Shown in pieces: positions 46,041-55,727 of a stretch of 64,000 nt of DNA. A program made the position numbers and the translations under genes. How positions within the stretch are numbered: position 1 is the first letter of the stretch; the number at the start of each line of letters is the position of its first letter. The notes beneath the pieces were generated by a model. It worked only from the letters and a program-made list of their open reading frames with translations, made no database searches and had not been told where the DNA came from. The DNA is from an uncultured Mucilaginibacter sp. (GTDB lineage Bacteria > Bacteroidota > Bacteroidia > Sphingobacteriales > Sphingobacteriaceae): assembly GCA_913775265.1 (NCBI GenBank), contig CAJYJH010000067.1:26559-90558 (forward strand), given 5' to 3'.

Positions 46041-48713
46041 TTAAAATAATCCCAACTGCCCCTTACTCAAATCAACATCGTCCGGATTAGTGATCTCGAG
46101 TGAAATGATTTTGGCAGCTGTTTCCGGGTTGACATCCGGAACGTCTTTTTCATCCGTCACATCAGCCAGTACCTGCGTATCTTCGACCGAAGCAGGTGCC
46201 GGATCAGGCACGTCTTCAGCATCATCATGTTCTGCGATAAGCTCAACAGTTTGTACTGGATGAGCCGACAGGCGATTACCCATAGCTTTCATGCCTTTTA
46301 CATCAATCAAGTCGGTCAGGTTTAGCTCTACCAACTCCAGTACCTGCGCTTTACCTTTCAATTGCTCTACCTTAACCACCGGCTGCGCCGCACCCGAAAT
46401 CAGGATCAGTTTAGAACCTGGCTCTTCGCTGATAAAGCTGGTTTGTTTACCAAGCACAATGTTTTCGAACATGAAACGCTTAACCAGGTAATTTTTTGAT
46501 TTACCATCATAATGCACTACCGAGTATACTTTCTCCGGATCGTATTTTTCGATCAGCAGCATCTTGTCGTCAAAGTGGTTATTCAGATCAAAGCTATGCA
46601 ACTCGTAAATACCATTACCAGTTATGGTTAATATCTTATCGTCGCCATCAAATTCGCCCAAATACTGCCCACGGTTATCTACATTCAAACGTTTAAGTAC
46701 CTCGTCGTACCATATTTTACGACCGGCCAGGGTAGATACGCCTTTACTTTTGAAAATAATCTTTTTAACAGGGTATTTTGTTACCTGATTACCTATAGAG
46801 CTACGGCCTTTAATGGCAATGGCAGCAAAGTCTTCGTCAAACTGCAGCTTCTTCAACTTAGAATGTGGCTTAAGCTGTACGTTCACCACTTCGGCTTCAC
46901 CATTAGGGTTGGCAGAAAAATATAATACTTTTGAGCCTTTAGTCCCCTTGGTCAAATCGTATTCTTTATCACGTGTTACTCCTAACACCGAAAAACGCTT
47001 GATGAACGTTGTACCGCTTTCACCATCTTTATAAATCAGGTTATAAACGGTGCGCTCGTCGTTCTTTTTAAATACGGCAGCGTGGATGATATCTTTACCT
47101 ACAAAGACCTTATCCTGCACTTTGGTAATTATACACTTACCATCATACCTAAATACAATTATTTCGTCGATGTCTGAACAATCGCAGATGTATTCATCCT
47201 TTTTCAGGCCGGTGCCTACAAAGCCATCCTGGCGGTTCACGTACAATTTTACGTTAGCCAGGGCCACTTGTGCCGCTTCTACCCTATCAAAGGTACGCAG
47301 TTCAGTTTTACGCTCACGCCCTTTGCCGTACTTCTCCTTCAGTTTATTAAACCAGGCAATAGCGTAATCAGTAAGGTGTTTTAAATGATGCTTTACTTCT
47401 TTTATCTCAGCCTCTAAAGCTTTCATTTGCTCATCCGCCTTTTTCACGTCAAAGCGGGTGATGCTGCTCATGGGCTTATCAATCAATCTCTTGTAATCTT
47501 CAGGCAGTATGGTGCGATAAAACTGCGGAAAGAAAGGTTCGAACAACCGATCCAATACTTTCACCACCACCTCAAAATTACCTGAGCCTTCATAATCCGG
47601 GTGCTTATACATCCCTTCTTGGATAAAGATTTTAAGCAGCGAACTAAAGAAAATCTTTTCCATCAACTCTTTCAACCGGATGTCGAGCTCCATTTTAAGC
47701 AACTCGCGGGTATGATTAGCACTCTGCGTCAGAATGTCGTTCACACTCATAAAGTGCGGCTTGTCATCCAGAATGATACAGGTATTAGGCGATATAGATA
47801 CCTCGCAATCGGTAAAGGCGTACAGGGCATCGATAGTCACATCGGGAGATATGCCGGGTGCCAGGTGCACTACAATTTCAACATCTCTTGCGGTATTATC
47901 TTCGATCTTTTTGATTTTGATCTTACCCTTGTCATTCGCCGAAATAATACTGTCTATCAATCCACCAGTGGTAGTACTGAATGGTATCTCGGTAATCACC
48001 AATGTTTTTTTATCACGCTCAATGATCTTGGCACGAACCCTTACCTTACCACCACGTTGACCTTCATTGTAGTTAGAGGCATCTGCCATACCACCCGTAG
48101 GGAAGTCAGGCAGTAGATTAGGCCTGTTACCTAACAATACCTCAATGGAGGCATCCAGTAGTTCAATAAAATTGTGCGGTAAAATTTTGGTAGCTAAACC
48201 TACGGCAATACCATCGGCACCCTGAGCCAGCAGCAACGGAAATTTTACCGGCAGCGTAATGGGCTCGCGGTTACGGCCATCATAGCTGGCCTGCCATTTG
48301 GTAGTGTCGGGGTTAAACACTACATCGAGCGCAAACTTTGATAAGCGTGCTTCAATATAACGGGGTGCGGCAGCAGAGTCGCCGGTAATAGGGTCGCCCC
48401 AGTTACCCTGGCAATCAATCAGCAGGTTTTTTTGGCCAATCTGTACCATAGCATCACCAATAGAGGCATCACCATGTGGGTGATACTTCATGGTGTTACC
48501 AATTACGTTGGCCGCTTTGTTGAAGCGCCCGTCGTCCATCTCTTTTAAAGAGTGAAGTATACGGCGTTGTACGGGTTTTAAACCGTCATATATATGCGGA
48601 ACGGCACGATCTAAAATTACGTAAGAGGCATAATCCAGAAACCAGTTCTCGTATAAACCATCTAACGGAATAATGTTGTGCAGCTTTTCGTTCTGATCTA
48701 AATTATCTGACAT
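46041..48713 (-). CDS. parC: DNA topoisomerase IV subunit A
   Basis: 890 residues. It cuts and rejoins DNA with ParE and separates linked daughter chromosomes. The breakage domain starts PLDGLYENWFLDYASYVI; the quinolone region reads HPHGDASIGDAM (Ala83 where gyrase has Ser83); and the active tyrosine is Tyr119 in AAPRYIEARLSKFA. A coiled-coil gate follows. The C-terminal beta-pinwheel (from about residue 530) lacks a clear GyrA box, which favours topoisomerase IV over gyrase. The last 80 residues form an acidic tail. parE lies about 2.2 kb upstream on the same strand but is separated by the YdeI-like, NTF2-like and cdd genes. A promoter-like element identical to that of parE sits 75 bp upstream. 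Confidence 0.93.
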   Translation of the reverse strand: MSDNLDQNEKLHNIIPLDGLYENWFLDYASYVILDRAVPHIYDGLKPVQRRILHSLKEMDDGRFNKAANVIGNTMKYHPHGDASIGDAMVQIGQKNLLIDCQGNWGDPITGDSAAAPRYIEARLSKFALDVVFNPDTTKWQASYDGRNREPITLPVKFPLLLAQGADGIAVGLATKILPHNFIELLDASIEVLLGNRPNLLPDFPTGGMADASNYNEGQRGGKVRVRAKIIERDKKTLVITEIPFSTTTGGLIDSIISANDKGKIKIKKIEDNTARDVEIVVHLAPGISPDVTIDALYAFTDCEVSISPNTCIILDDKPHFMSVNDILTQSANHTRELLKMELDIRLKELMEKIFFSSLLKIFIQEGMYKHPDYEGSGNFEVVVKVLDRLFEPFFPQFYRTILPEDYKRLIDKPMSSITRFDVKKADEQMKALEAEIKEVKHHLKHLTDYAIAWFNKLKEKYGKGRERKTELRTFDRVEAAQVALANVKLYVNRQDGFVGTGLKKDEYICDCSDIDEIIVFRYDGKCIITKVQDKVFVGKDIIHAAVFKKNDERTVYNLIYKDGESGTTFIKRFSVLGVTRDKEYDLTKGTKGSKVLYFSANPNGEAEVVNVQLKPHSKLKKLQFDEDFAAIAIKGRSSIGNQVTKYPVKKIIFKSKGVSTLAGRKIWYDEVLKRLNVDNRGQYLGEFDGDDKILTITGNGIYELHSFDLNNHFDDKMLLIEKYDPEKVYSVVHYDGKSKNYLVKRFMFENIVLGKQTSFISEEPGSKLILISGAAQPVVKVEQLKGKAQVLELVELNLTDLIDVKGMKAMGNRLSAHPVQTVELIAEHDDAEDVPDPAPASVEDTQVLADVTDEKDVPDVNPETAAKIISLEITNPDDVDLSKGQLGLF

Positions 48714-48787
48714 ATCTGTATACTCAAAAAGATAAAAAGAATCTTTTTAAACATTTTGAATGAAATCAATTTGCTAAAAATATTAGC

Positions 48788-48802
48788 CAAATATACTAAA
48801 AA
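48788..48802 (-). promoter_or_regulatory. Promoter-like element upstream of parC, shared with parE
   Basis: On the minus strand TTTTTAGTATATTTG, whose last eight bases (TATATTTG) fit TAnnTTTG. The same 15 bases occur upstream of parE at almost the same distance (75 and 72 bp from the start codons). Confidence 0.55.
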
Positions 48803-48874
48803 GCAGGCTAAAAACCTATTATCCCGCCATAAAAGCACGTTAACCCGTAACAGCTTTTAGGCATACCAATGCAT

Positions 48875-49390
48875 TTATAAAGCTTCTCTACTTCGCCCCA
48901 GCCTTATCATTTGCCCGTAATCTAAATGATTGGCCATAGCATGGCAGGTTTGTGCAATGCGCTTAGCACGGGTAGGCTCAGTTTTGGAACTATTAATCCA
49001 ATTCAAAAAATAACGCCGATGCGATTCAGGCAAACTGTTAAAATAGCTGAAAGCTTCAGGATCGTCGGTCAGGCAGTCGTTTACATCATCTGGTACTTCC
49101 AGTTTAAAATATATATCCTCCTCCAGGCTCACCTGCAACATGGCGCCTTCGCTTTTGCGGATACCTTTACGGATATCAGCTTTTAACGGTAATATAAAGC
49201 TGCCCCCGCCCATAGGCATAACTGCTATACCGGTAATCTTAAAATTATCTAAAGTACCTCTTACCCTGAAAGATTTTTTATTGTCGGGCTTTAATTCAGT
49301 GGCTAAGTCGGCCGGGATGTCGATATAGGTCCAACCTGTTTTTTCGCCCTGCTGCCCTAATTTTAAAATTATCGTTGTAAACGTTACCAT
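48875..49390 (-). CDS. DUF1905 / YdeI-OmpD-associated family protein
   Basis: 171 residues. The N-terminal half is the DUF1905 beta barrel-like domain (GWTYIDIPADLATELK ... VRGTLDNFKITGIAVMPMGG), and the C-terminal half is the helical OmdA/YdeI segment (FNSLPESHRRYFLNWINSSK and RAKRIAQTC). This two-part protein is common in Bacteroidota; function is not established. No signal peptide. It lies between parC and an unrelated plus-strand gene and is probably transcribed alone. Confidence 0.85.
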   Translation of the reverse strand: MVTFTTIILKLGQQGEKTGWTYIDIPADLATELKPDNKKSFRVRGTLDNFKITGIAVMPMGGGSFILPLKADIRKGIRKSEGAMLQVSLEEDIYFKLEVPDDVNDCLTDDPEAFSYFNSLPESHRRYFLNWINSSKTEPTRAKRIAQTCHAMANHLDYGQMIRLGRSREAL

Positions 49391-49556
49391 ATTATCATTT
49401 TAAAATTAGCTCTTCATACCAAATGTATTAAACCAGTGGGCAAATGTTAAGGAGTTGTTAAATATCAAATAAATATGAAAAAAGCTGTAACGTTTGGTGT
49501 ACTACAGGTGTCTTATGGATATAAAACAAAATATTTAATCTTAAAATTTTAACCAT

Positions 49557-49982
49557 ATGAAAACTTTAAAATCAATTGTATTAGGCTTAGCATTATTAGT
49601 AGTTACCAACGTTGTTAAAGCCGACGAACCAACTGCAGCTAAAATAACTAAAAATCATGCAATCGCAACTTACGTGACTACCATGACGCAAGGTAACAAC
49701 CAGGGTTTTGATGCAGTGCTTGACGAGAATGTAAAATTCAGCTCGTTACGCGGTAACAAGTTAGTAAATTTTGACAAAGCCGACATGTTGAAATTTATTG
49801 ACCAGAATAAAAATATTAAACAAGCTTGTACCACTACTACCAGCGAAGTTGAAAGCAACAATGATATGACCGTAATGAAAGTTGATATGAAATATGACAA
49901 CTTTACCCGTACCAATTACGTAACAATGACTAATACCGGTGATGGTTGGAAAATCACCAACGTGTATTCAGTTTTCAAATAA
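49557..49982 (+). CDS. Secreted NTF2-like protein
   Basis: 141 residues with a signal peptide (about residues 1-22, ending VVKADE). The mature part resembles the nuclear-transport-factor-2-like / putative lumazine-binding fold: an N-terminal helix (AIATYVTTMTQGNNQGFDAVL), a strand with FSSLRG, and final strands ending GDGWKITNVYSVFK, a pattern common in small exported proteins of this phylum. Ligand unknown; no catalytic residue can be assigned. It ends in its own hairpin terminator. Confidence 0.78.
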   Translation: MKTLKSIVLGLALLVVTNVVKADEPTAAKITKNHAIATYVTTMTQGNNQGFDAVLDENVKFSSLRGNKLVNFDKADMLKFIDQNKNIKQACTTTTSEVESNNDMTVMKVDMKYDNFTRTNYVTMTNTGDGWKITNVYSVFK

Positions 49983-50031
49983 TCTTCTTCTTTTTAGAAA
50001 AAGTAAATTATATAGTTTTAGTTAATCATAT

Positions 50032-50062
50032 GAAAGGCCGCTGCGAGAGCGGCCTTTCGTAT
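50032..50062 (+). terminator. Terminator after the NTF2-like gene
   Basis: An 11-bp perfect stem (50032-50042 with 50048-50058) with a 5-base loop, about 50 bp after the stop. Confidence 0.8.
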
Positions 50063-50167
50063 TTATAGCGATTACAACCTTGCTTACTTTCTCAGCATAA
50101 CACTAATTGTAGGCGATTCAATACACTACCACCATACTAATTAAGATTCATACCACTGCGAAAAGCA

Positions 50168-50217
50168 AACAAGCCTGTTACTTACCTTACCTAAGCAAAG
50201 ATTAAACCAGGCTTGTT
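50168..50217 (-). terminator. Terminator after cdd
   Basis: A 10-bp perfect stem (50168-50177 with 50208-50217) with a 30-base loop, 38 bp after the cdd stop, and T-rich sequence on the minus strand beyond it. Confidence 0.55.
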
Positions 50218-50255
50218 AAGGCAGTGCAACTGCCCTTTTAGTAAACTAATAAAGC

Positions 50256-50747
50256 TTAAACAGATACCAGTCTATCTTCGAAAAACATGAATGGTAAAAA
50301 GCTTTCAACGCCGGTAGTTATCCAAACGGTACCTTTTTGGCAATACAGCATAATGCGTATAGGTTGCGCCTGCTTTTTTTCGTACTCAGCCATTACTTGC
50401 AGGCATGAGCCGCATGGGGTGATGGGTTTTTCGATAATGAATTTATCAGTATGCGCCGTAACAGCAATAGCTTCGATAGGATCCTCACTATAATTGGCCC
50501 CCCAATTAAATAGCGCTACACGCTCGGCACATAAGCCTGATGGGTAAGCTACATTTTCCTGGTTACTACCATAAATAATACGGCCGCTTTTTAAGCGCAG
50601 TGCAGCGCCTACACTAAAATTTGAATATGGAGAGTGAGAGCCTTTGAGTGCCTTAGCAGCTTCGAGGCATAGCGTATGATCTTTATTGTTTAGTTCTTCA
50701 ACAGCGCTGTATTCTTCAAATGCTATCTTAATTTCGTGGTTAATCAT
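50256..50747 (-). CDS. cdd: Cytidine deaminase
   Basis: 163 residues. It converts cytidine or deoxycytidine to uridine or deoxyuridine in pyrimidine salvage, in the cytoplasm. The zinc site is complete: CAE with catalytic glutamate at Cys73-Glu75 and PCGSC with Cys112 and Cys115. The substrate-facing segment YSNFSVGAALRL is present. At this length it is the small tetrameric type, with a slightly longer N-terminus. It lies between parE and the NTF2-like gene on the parE strand; a strong hairpin separates it from parE. Confidence 0.95.
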   Translation of the reverse strand: MINHEIKIAFEEYSAVEELNNKDHTLCLEAAKALKGSHSPYSNFSVGAALRLKSGRIIYGSNQENVAYPSGLCAERVALFNWGANYSEDPIEAIAVTAHTDKFIIEKPITPCGSCLQVMAEYEKKQAQPIRIMLYCQKGTVWITTGVESFLPFMFFEDRLVSV

Positions 50748-50818
50748 GTATGTAGATACCTTCTTTTTACCTGATTAAGCTTTGTATAATAACCTCCCGG
50801 CTATGGCCTAATCAAAAA

Positions 50819-50873
50819 GGGCTTATAAGATAGCACTTATTTTTTTAATAAGCAAATGCTATCCTATAAGCCC
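50819..50873 (-). terminator. Strong terminator after parE
   Basis: Arms 50819-50835 and 50857-50873 pair over 17 positions with one mismatch, and CTTATT/AATAAG adds an inner stem. A T-run follows on the minus strand. Confidence 0.85.
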
Positions 50874-50899
50874 CTGAAATTTCCGGTATATGGTATACC

Positions 50900-52777
50900 T
50901 TATGCCACCAAAGCTTCAGGCTCAGCCAGCAACGGATTCACCGTTTCGTCATCCTTTTCTACCCGAAGATTTTGCACTATATGCTGCTGGCGGGTAGGTG
51001 TATTTTTACCCATGAAGTACTCGAGCAATCCCTTGATGTTGGCATCTTTTAAAATCACCGGATCAAGGCGCATATCCTTACCGATAAATAAGCCGAACTC
51101 ATCAGGTGAAATCTCGCCTAAACCCTTAAAGCGAGTGATCTCCGGCTTGTTACCTAACTTGGCAATGGCATTGCGGCGTTCTTCGTCACTGTAACAGTAA
51201 ATGGTTTCCTTTTTGTTACGCACCCTAAATAAAGGGGTTTGCAAAATAGACACGTGACCGGCTTTAACCACATCCGGGAAAAACTGCAAAAAGAAGGTCA
51301 TGATGAGCAAACGGATGTGCATCCCGTCCACATCGGCATCAGTAGCAATTACGATGTTGTTATAACGCAAGCCATCAATACCATCCTCAATATTGAGCGC
51401 GTGCTGCAGCAGGTTGAACTCCTCGTTTTCGTAAACTACTTTTTTGGTTAAGCCGAAACAGTTTAATGGTTTACCTTTTAAGCTGAATACTGCCTGGGTA
51501 GCTACATCGCGCGATTTAGTGATCGAACCACTGGCCGAGTCACCCTCGGTGATGAATAAGGTAGTTTCCTGTTTACGCTCGTGGGTATCATCAAAATGCA
51601 CTTTACAATCGCGTAGCTTGCGGTTATGTAACGATGCTTTTTTGGCTCGCTCGTTAGCCAGCTTTTTAATACCGGCAATGTCCTTACGTTCGCGCTCAGA
51701 CTGCATAATGCGTTTAAGCAAAGCATCCGCAGCCGACGGATTTTTGTGCAGGTAATTATCCAGTTCGTTTTTAACAAAATCGTTGATAAAACCACGAACG
51801 GTTGGCCCATCCGGCCCTACGTTTTGTGAACCTAATTTGGTTTTGGTTTGCGATTCAAATACCGGCTCCTGCACTTTGATGGCAATAGCTGCAACGATAG
51901 ACGAACGTACGTCCGACGCATCAAACTCCTTTTTATAAAACTCGCGCACGGTTTTAACTACAGCCTCTCTAAACGCAGCCTGGTGGGTACCGCCCTGCGT
52001 AGTATGCTGACCGTTAACAAACGAGTAATACTCTTCGCCGTATTGCTGACCGTGGGTCATGGCAATCTCGATATCCTCCCCTTTTAAGTGGATGATCGGA
52101 TAACGCAACGCCTCGGCATCGGTGTTGCGCTCTAATAAATCGCGTAGGCCGTTTTGCGAAAAGAATTTTTGTCCGTTAAAGTTAATAGTTAAACCCGCGT
52201 TCAGGAACACATAGTTCCAGATCATGTTCTGTACAAACTCCGGGATAAAGCGGTAGTTACGGAAGATGGTTTCGTCCGGGAAAAAGTTGATAGCTGTACC
52301 ATTGCGCTGGCTGGTTTCTTTTTCGGCTTCATCACGTATTAGTTCACCCTTGGTAAACTCTGCTATCTTGGTACGCCCATCGCGGTAAGACTGTACCGTG
52401 AATGATGTAGACAAAGCGTTTACTGCCTTGGTACCAACCCCGTTTAATCCTACTGATTTCTGGAAAGCCTTACTGTCGTATTTACCGCCGGTGTTGATCT
52501 TAGACACACAATCAATCACCTTACCTAAAGGTATACCGCGCCCATAATCACGAACGTTTACTTTGTGGTCGCTCATGTTTACATCGATAGTACGACCGGC
52601 ACCCATCACAAACTCGTCGATAGAGTTATCAATAATCTCTTTCAGCAATACATATATACCATCGTCGTAAGCAGATCCATCGCCTAACTTACCTATATAC
52701 ATACCCGGCCGCAATCGGATGTGTTCTTTCCAATCGAGCGAGCGGATACTATCTTCACTATAATTAATCTCTGCCAT
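50900..52777 (-). CDS. parE: DNA topoisomerase IV subunit B
   Basis: 625 residues from the ATG at 52777 ([19 protein letters not shown]); a GTG ten codons upstream is possible but atypical. ATPase subunit of topoisomerase IV. The GHKL site shows [10 protein letters not shown], and the K-loop region shows [12 protein letters not shown]. The TOPRIM domain carries [11 protein letters not shown] and [12 protein letters not shown], where most relatives have DADVDGAHI. The domain order is full length with no insertion. It lies upstream of cdd and a YdeI-like gene, with parC about 2.2 kb downstream; a promoter-like element shared with parC lies 72 bp before the start. Confidence 0.94.
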   Translation of the reverse strand: MAEINYSEDSIRSLDWKEHIRLRPGMYIGKLGDGSAYDDGIYVLLKEIIDNSIDEFVMGAGRTIDVNMSDHKVNVRDYGRGIPLGKVIDCVSKINTGGKYDSKAFQKSVGLNGVGTKAVNALSTSFTVQSYRDGRTKIAEFTKGELIRDEAEKETSQRNGTAINFFPDETIFRNYRFIPEFVQNMIWNYVFLNAGLTINFNGQKFFSQNGLRDLLERNTDAEALRYPIIHLKGEDIEIAMTHGQQYGEEYYSFVNGQHTTQGGTHQAAFREAVVKTVREFYKKEFDASDVRSSIVAAIAIKVQEPVFESQTKTKLGSQNVGPDGPTVRGFINDFVKNELDNYLHKNPSAADALLKRIMQSERERKDIAGIKKLANERAKKASLHNRKLRDCKVHFDDTHERKQETTLFITEGDSASGSITKSRDVATQAVFSLKGKPLNCFGLTKKVVYENEEFNLLQHALNIEDGIDGLRYNNIVIATDADVDGMHIRLLIMTFFLQFFPDVVKAGHVSILQTPLFRVRNKKETIYCYSDEERRNAIAKLGNKPEITRFKGLGEISPDEFGLFIGKDMRLDPVILKDANIKGLLEYFMGKNTPTRQQHIVQNLRVEKDDETVNPLLAEPEALVA

Positions 52778-52848
52778 GTTAAAATAATAGGGATCAATGT
52801 CATACACCTTTTATCAGCTAAAAGCATCTAAAAGGCTTAAAACCCATT

Positions 52849-52863
52849 CAAATATACTAAAAA
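52849..52863 (-). promoter_or_regulatory. Promoter-like element upstream of parE, shared with parC
   Basis: On the minus strand TTTTTAGTATATTTG, identical to the parC element. Its -7 part (TATATTTG) fits TAnnTTTG. No -33 TTG at the usual spacing was found. Confidence 0.55.
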
Positions 52864-52875
52864 AGTTGGCAAATA

Positions 52876-53544
52876 TCAGCCTTTAACCTGCCGGAATTTA
52901 ATACACTCACGCACCTTATTAATGTTCCTGAAAAAGTCAGGGCCTTTATCGTTGGTTAAACAAACTGCCAAAAAATAACCGGCATGGTCTTTCTGCAAGG
53001 CAATTAATAAGGCATATTTGTAGCCTTTAGTTTCTGGCAAATCAGCCAGGCTTATCGTACAGCTTTTACCTGCGTCAGCATTGTATGCTTCCAGTATTTC
53101 AGGCGCAAGTGAGCGAATGGAATACCGGTCATCATCACTCAGTGCTAGAGCCTGAGCCTTGATCGTGTTGATGTACGCTGAGTCAGGACTAGCCATTATT
53201 TTACCCGTTATGTTTTTTACCTGCTCGTAACTGGTCCAGTTTTGCTTGAGCGAATGCACTTGCAGCCAGATTTCAAAGTCCTGACCGGGCATGGCCATAG
53301 CACAATCGAACGAAAAACTTTCATTGTTTATAGCCGGCATTTCTTTAAGCACCGGTGGAAAAGAAAATTCTATTCCTGCCTCTTCTGCTTCCTTGATAAA
53401 AGGCCTCAAGGGTGCAGGCTGATTGTCTTTAACTACTTCTGCCTGTTTATGCCTGCGATGCTGGCCTACAGCCCACTGCTGGATCACACAAACGATGAAG
53501 AATGTAATTATGCTACTTTTGCAAACTCGTTTAATAATCTTCAT
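52876..53544 (-). CDS. Secreted protein of unknown function
   Basis: 222 residues. A hydrophobic signal segment (about residues 12-27, IITFFIVCVIQQWAVGQ) suggests export; no lipobox. The mature part has a short basic/polar start, then a mixed alpha/beta domain containing SFDCAMAMPGQDFEIWLQVH and KGYKYALLIALQKD. I do not recognise a family; the strand pattern could be a domain of the kind found in stress or motility accessory proteins, but that is only a guess. It lies just before parE on the same strand, and the parE promoter-like element falls in the 98 bp between them. Confidence 0.7.
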   Translation of the reverse strand: MKIIKRVCKSSIITFFIVCVIQQWAVGQHRRHKQAEVVKDNQPAPLRPFIKEAEEAGIEFSFPPVLKEMPAINNESFSFDCAMAMPGQDFEIWLQVHSLKQNWTSYEQVKNITGKIMASPDSAYINTIKAQALALSDDDRYSIRSLAPEILEAYNADAGKSCTISLADLPETKGYKYALLIALQKDHAGYFLAVCLTNDKGPDFFRNINKVRECIKFRQVKG

Positions 53545-53649
53545 GACTTAGTTTACGGCTAACCCTTTTTATTTATATTAACCGTGTATTGAGTGCAAAC
53601 TCAACAAATGTAAAATATAATACCTGTTAAAAAAACAGCCGCCCCATCA

Positions 53650-54981
53650 ATGCATATTAAACCCAAACTCAGCCGTTTCGACCTTACCATGATTGTGATT
53701 AGCTTAATCATTGGTACGGGTATTTTTAAATCGCCGGGCGAGGTAGCACTACGTACAGGCAGTCCAACCTTATTTTTTACAGCTTGGGTTGTAGGCGGGC
53801 TGGTTACTTTATGCGGCGCACTAACTTTTGCCGAGATAGGCGCCCGCTATCCCAACACAGGCGGCTTCTACAAATTATTTTCATACTGCTATCATCCGGC
53901 TTTTGCTTTTATGATTAACTGGGGATCGGTTATTGCCACCACGGCTTCCGTTGCTGCTGTAGCCTTGATTGGTGCCGAATACCTGAACCCCATTTTACTC
54001 CCTCAAAGTTTACAAACTACTTTAGGTACCAAGCTAACAACGACGGGACTGGTACTTATAGTTTACCTGATTAACTTTTGGGGTATAAAAATGAGTGCCA
54101 GGATGCAAAACCTGCTTACCCTGTTTAAGGTGGCCATGATCGTAGTGCTTTGCCTGGCCATCTTCAGGAGTGATGGCAGCACGGTAATAAACAAAAGTAT
54201 TCCTATCGCTTCAGGCAATCCGATTGCCGCCTTCGGGTTGGGTTTAGTAGCCGTGTTTTTTACGTTTACCGGTTACCAGCAAACCATCAACTTTGGGGGC
54301 GATGTGGTAGAGGCCAAACGTAACATACCCAAAGGTATATTTATGGGCATAGCCATTGTGATTATAGTTTACATGGCTATTAACTTTGCCTACTACCAGG
54401 TTTTAGGCATGGGCGGGCTACAGCAAAACACCGGGCTGGCCGCAAAGATGGCATCAGTAGTATTTGGCGAGGTTGGCTCGAGAATCACCTCGGTACTGAT
54501 GTTTATTTCGGTGCTGGCTTATGTAAACGTAAACATCATGTCGGTACCGCGGGTGTACTACGCTATGGCCGAGGATGGTGTGTTACCTCCAATTTTTAAA
54601 CGTATCAACCCACGCACCCAGGTTCAAGAGTTTGGTATGAGTTTTTTTGTATTCAGCGTTATACTCATTTTGTTAGTGGTAAACTCTTTTGGCGAAGTAC
54701 TAAACTACGCCATGTTTTTTGAGTGCATAGGTATGAGCGTTGCTGCCATGGCTATTTTTATATTACGCAAACGCACCAAAGAATTAGATAACATCGGCAT
54801 TTATACTATCAAATGGTACCCGTTGGTGCCGCTGTTCTTTATCGCTATTTATTGGTTTGTTACCTTCAGTATTTTTGCCGCCAGCCCCAAAGCTACGTTG
54901 GTTTGTTTGGGTGTTTTTCTATTAGGATTAGGGATTTATTACGGTGCAACGAGTTATCAAAGAAGAAACATCGGTAACTAA
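53650..54981 (+). CDS. APC superfamily amino acid permease
   Basis: 443 residues with twelve predicted membrane helices. The first helix carries the substrate-binding motif of the family (IIGTGIFKSPGEVAL), and FAEIGARYPNTGGFY follows in helix 2, as in LAT/YfnA-like amino acid/polyamine transporters. It should carry amino acids across the inner membrane by exchange or proton coupling; substrate not predictable. It stands alone between two convergent or unrelated genes. No terminator stronger than an AT-rich hairpin near 55029-55044 was seen after it. Confidence 0.93.
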   Translation: MHIKPKLSRFDLTMIVISLIIGTGIFKSPGEVALRTGSPTLFFTAWVVGGLVTLCGALTFAEIGARYPNTGGFYKLFSYCYHPAFAFMINWGSVIATTASVAAVALIGAEYLNPILLPQSLQTTLGTKLTTTGLVLIVYLINFWGIKMSARMQNLLTLFKVAMIVVLCLAIFRSDGSTVINKSIPIASGNPIAAFGLGLVAVFFTFTGYQQTINFGGDVVEAKRNIPKGIFMGIAIVIIVYMAINFAYYQVLGMGGLQQNTGLAAKMASVVFGEVGSRITSVLMFISVLAYVNVNIMSVPRVYYAMAEDGVLPPIFKRINPRTQVQEFGMSFFVFSVILILLVVNSFGEVLNYAMFFECIGMSVAAMAIFILRKRTKELDNIGIYTIKWYPLVPLFFIAIYWFVTFSIFAASPKATLVCLGVFLLGLGIYYGATSYQRRNIGN

Positions 54982-55166
54982 CGCAAGATAACATTCACTT
55001 AGTGTGATAGCCAGCGTACAAGTGTATATTGATTTAGAAATCAAATAAAAACGCTAGTGAAGCATTTATAACGATGTCTTTAAAACAGATAATAAATTTC
55101 AACGATAATATACTATTGGTATAAAATGTAGAACTTTAAATAACTCGTTTAGCACCCATTTAAACC

Positions 55167-55634
55167 ATGAAATTTTTCGCCACTTTAATTTTAATGTTAG
55201 GTTTACACAGCCTTTGCTCCGCACAAGCTATTGAAAAAGGGTATTTCATGTGCACCTCCGTACGCACGGAAGCATGGAACAACGAAACGCAAAAGCTTGA
55301 CATTACTCGCGACTGGGTGAACCTGCCGCAAAAGGCTATAGCATTGCAGGTGTTTAAAGACTCTATTGTCTATTATACCGATAACTACAAAACTAAAACG
55401 GTTTATAAGATTGATAAGGTAACTGAACAACCCGACATAGATAGTTTTGCTGACCACTTTTATAAAGTTAAGCAAAATGGAATCAAAAATTTGATTACGG
55501 TAAGACTGTTGAGCGGCTACGGAGGTTATGCCGGACAAATTAAAATAGCCGACGGCCCTACAGGAGATCATTTTACGCGTGTCACCACCTATACGTTTAC
55601 CAAAGCAGATTCAGAATTTCTAGCGTCCAAATAA
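55167..55634 (+). CDS. Secreted protein of unknown function
   Basis: 155 residues with a signal peptide ending near SLCSAQ (about residue 19). The mature chain is beta-rich with aromatic and lysine residues (YFMCTSVRTEAWN, VFKDSIVYYTDNYKTKT), as in many small exported proteins of this phylum. I do not recognise a family. It is a single-gene unit ending in a 20-bp hairpin shared with the converging odhB. Confidence 0.65.
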   Translation: MKFFATLILMLGLHSLCSAQAIEKGYFMCTSVRTEAWNNETQKLDITRDWVNLPQKAIALQVFKDSIVYYTDNYKTKTVYKIDKVTEQPDIDSFADHFYKVKQNGIKNLITVRLLSGYGGYAGQIKIADGPTGDHFTRVTTYTFTKADSEFLASK

Positions 55635-55666
55635 TTTGTTTTTGGACCATTAATCGGATAGGATTA

Positions 55667-55706
55667 AAAAGCAAAATGCCCGGCGAACGCCGGGCATTTT
55701 GCTTTT
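55667..55706. terminator. Bidirectional hairpin terminator before odhB
   Basis: Arms 55667-55684 and 55689-55706 form a perfect 18-bp stem with a 4-base loop, GC-rich at the tip and A/T-rich at both ends. It serves both converging genes. Confidence 0.92.
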
Positions 55707-55727
55707 ATGATAGAAAGCTAGCTATAC

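Noticed and set aside
47601..48116. A 171-residue open frame on the plus strand, opposite parC
   Set aside because: It lies wholly within the strongly supported parC gene and has no family-like motif; it is an antisense shadow of conserved codons.
55029..55044. Hairpin after the APC permease considered as terminator
   Set aside because: Seven A/T-rich pairs with a two-base tip and no T-run; too weak to call.
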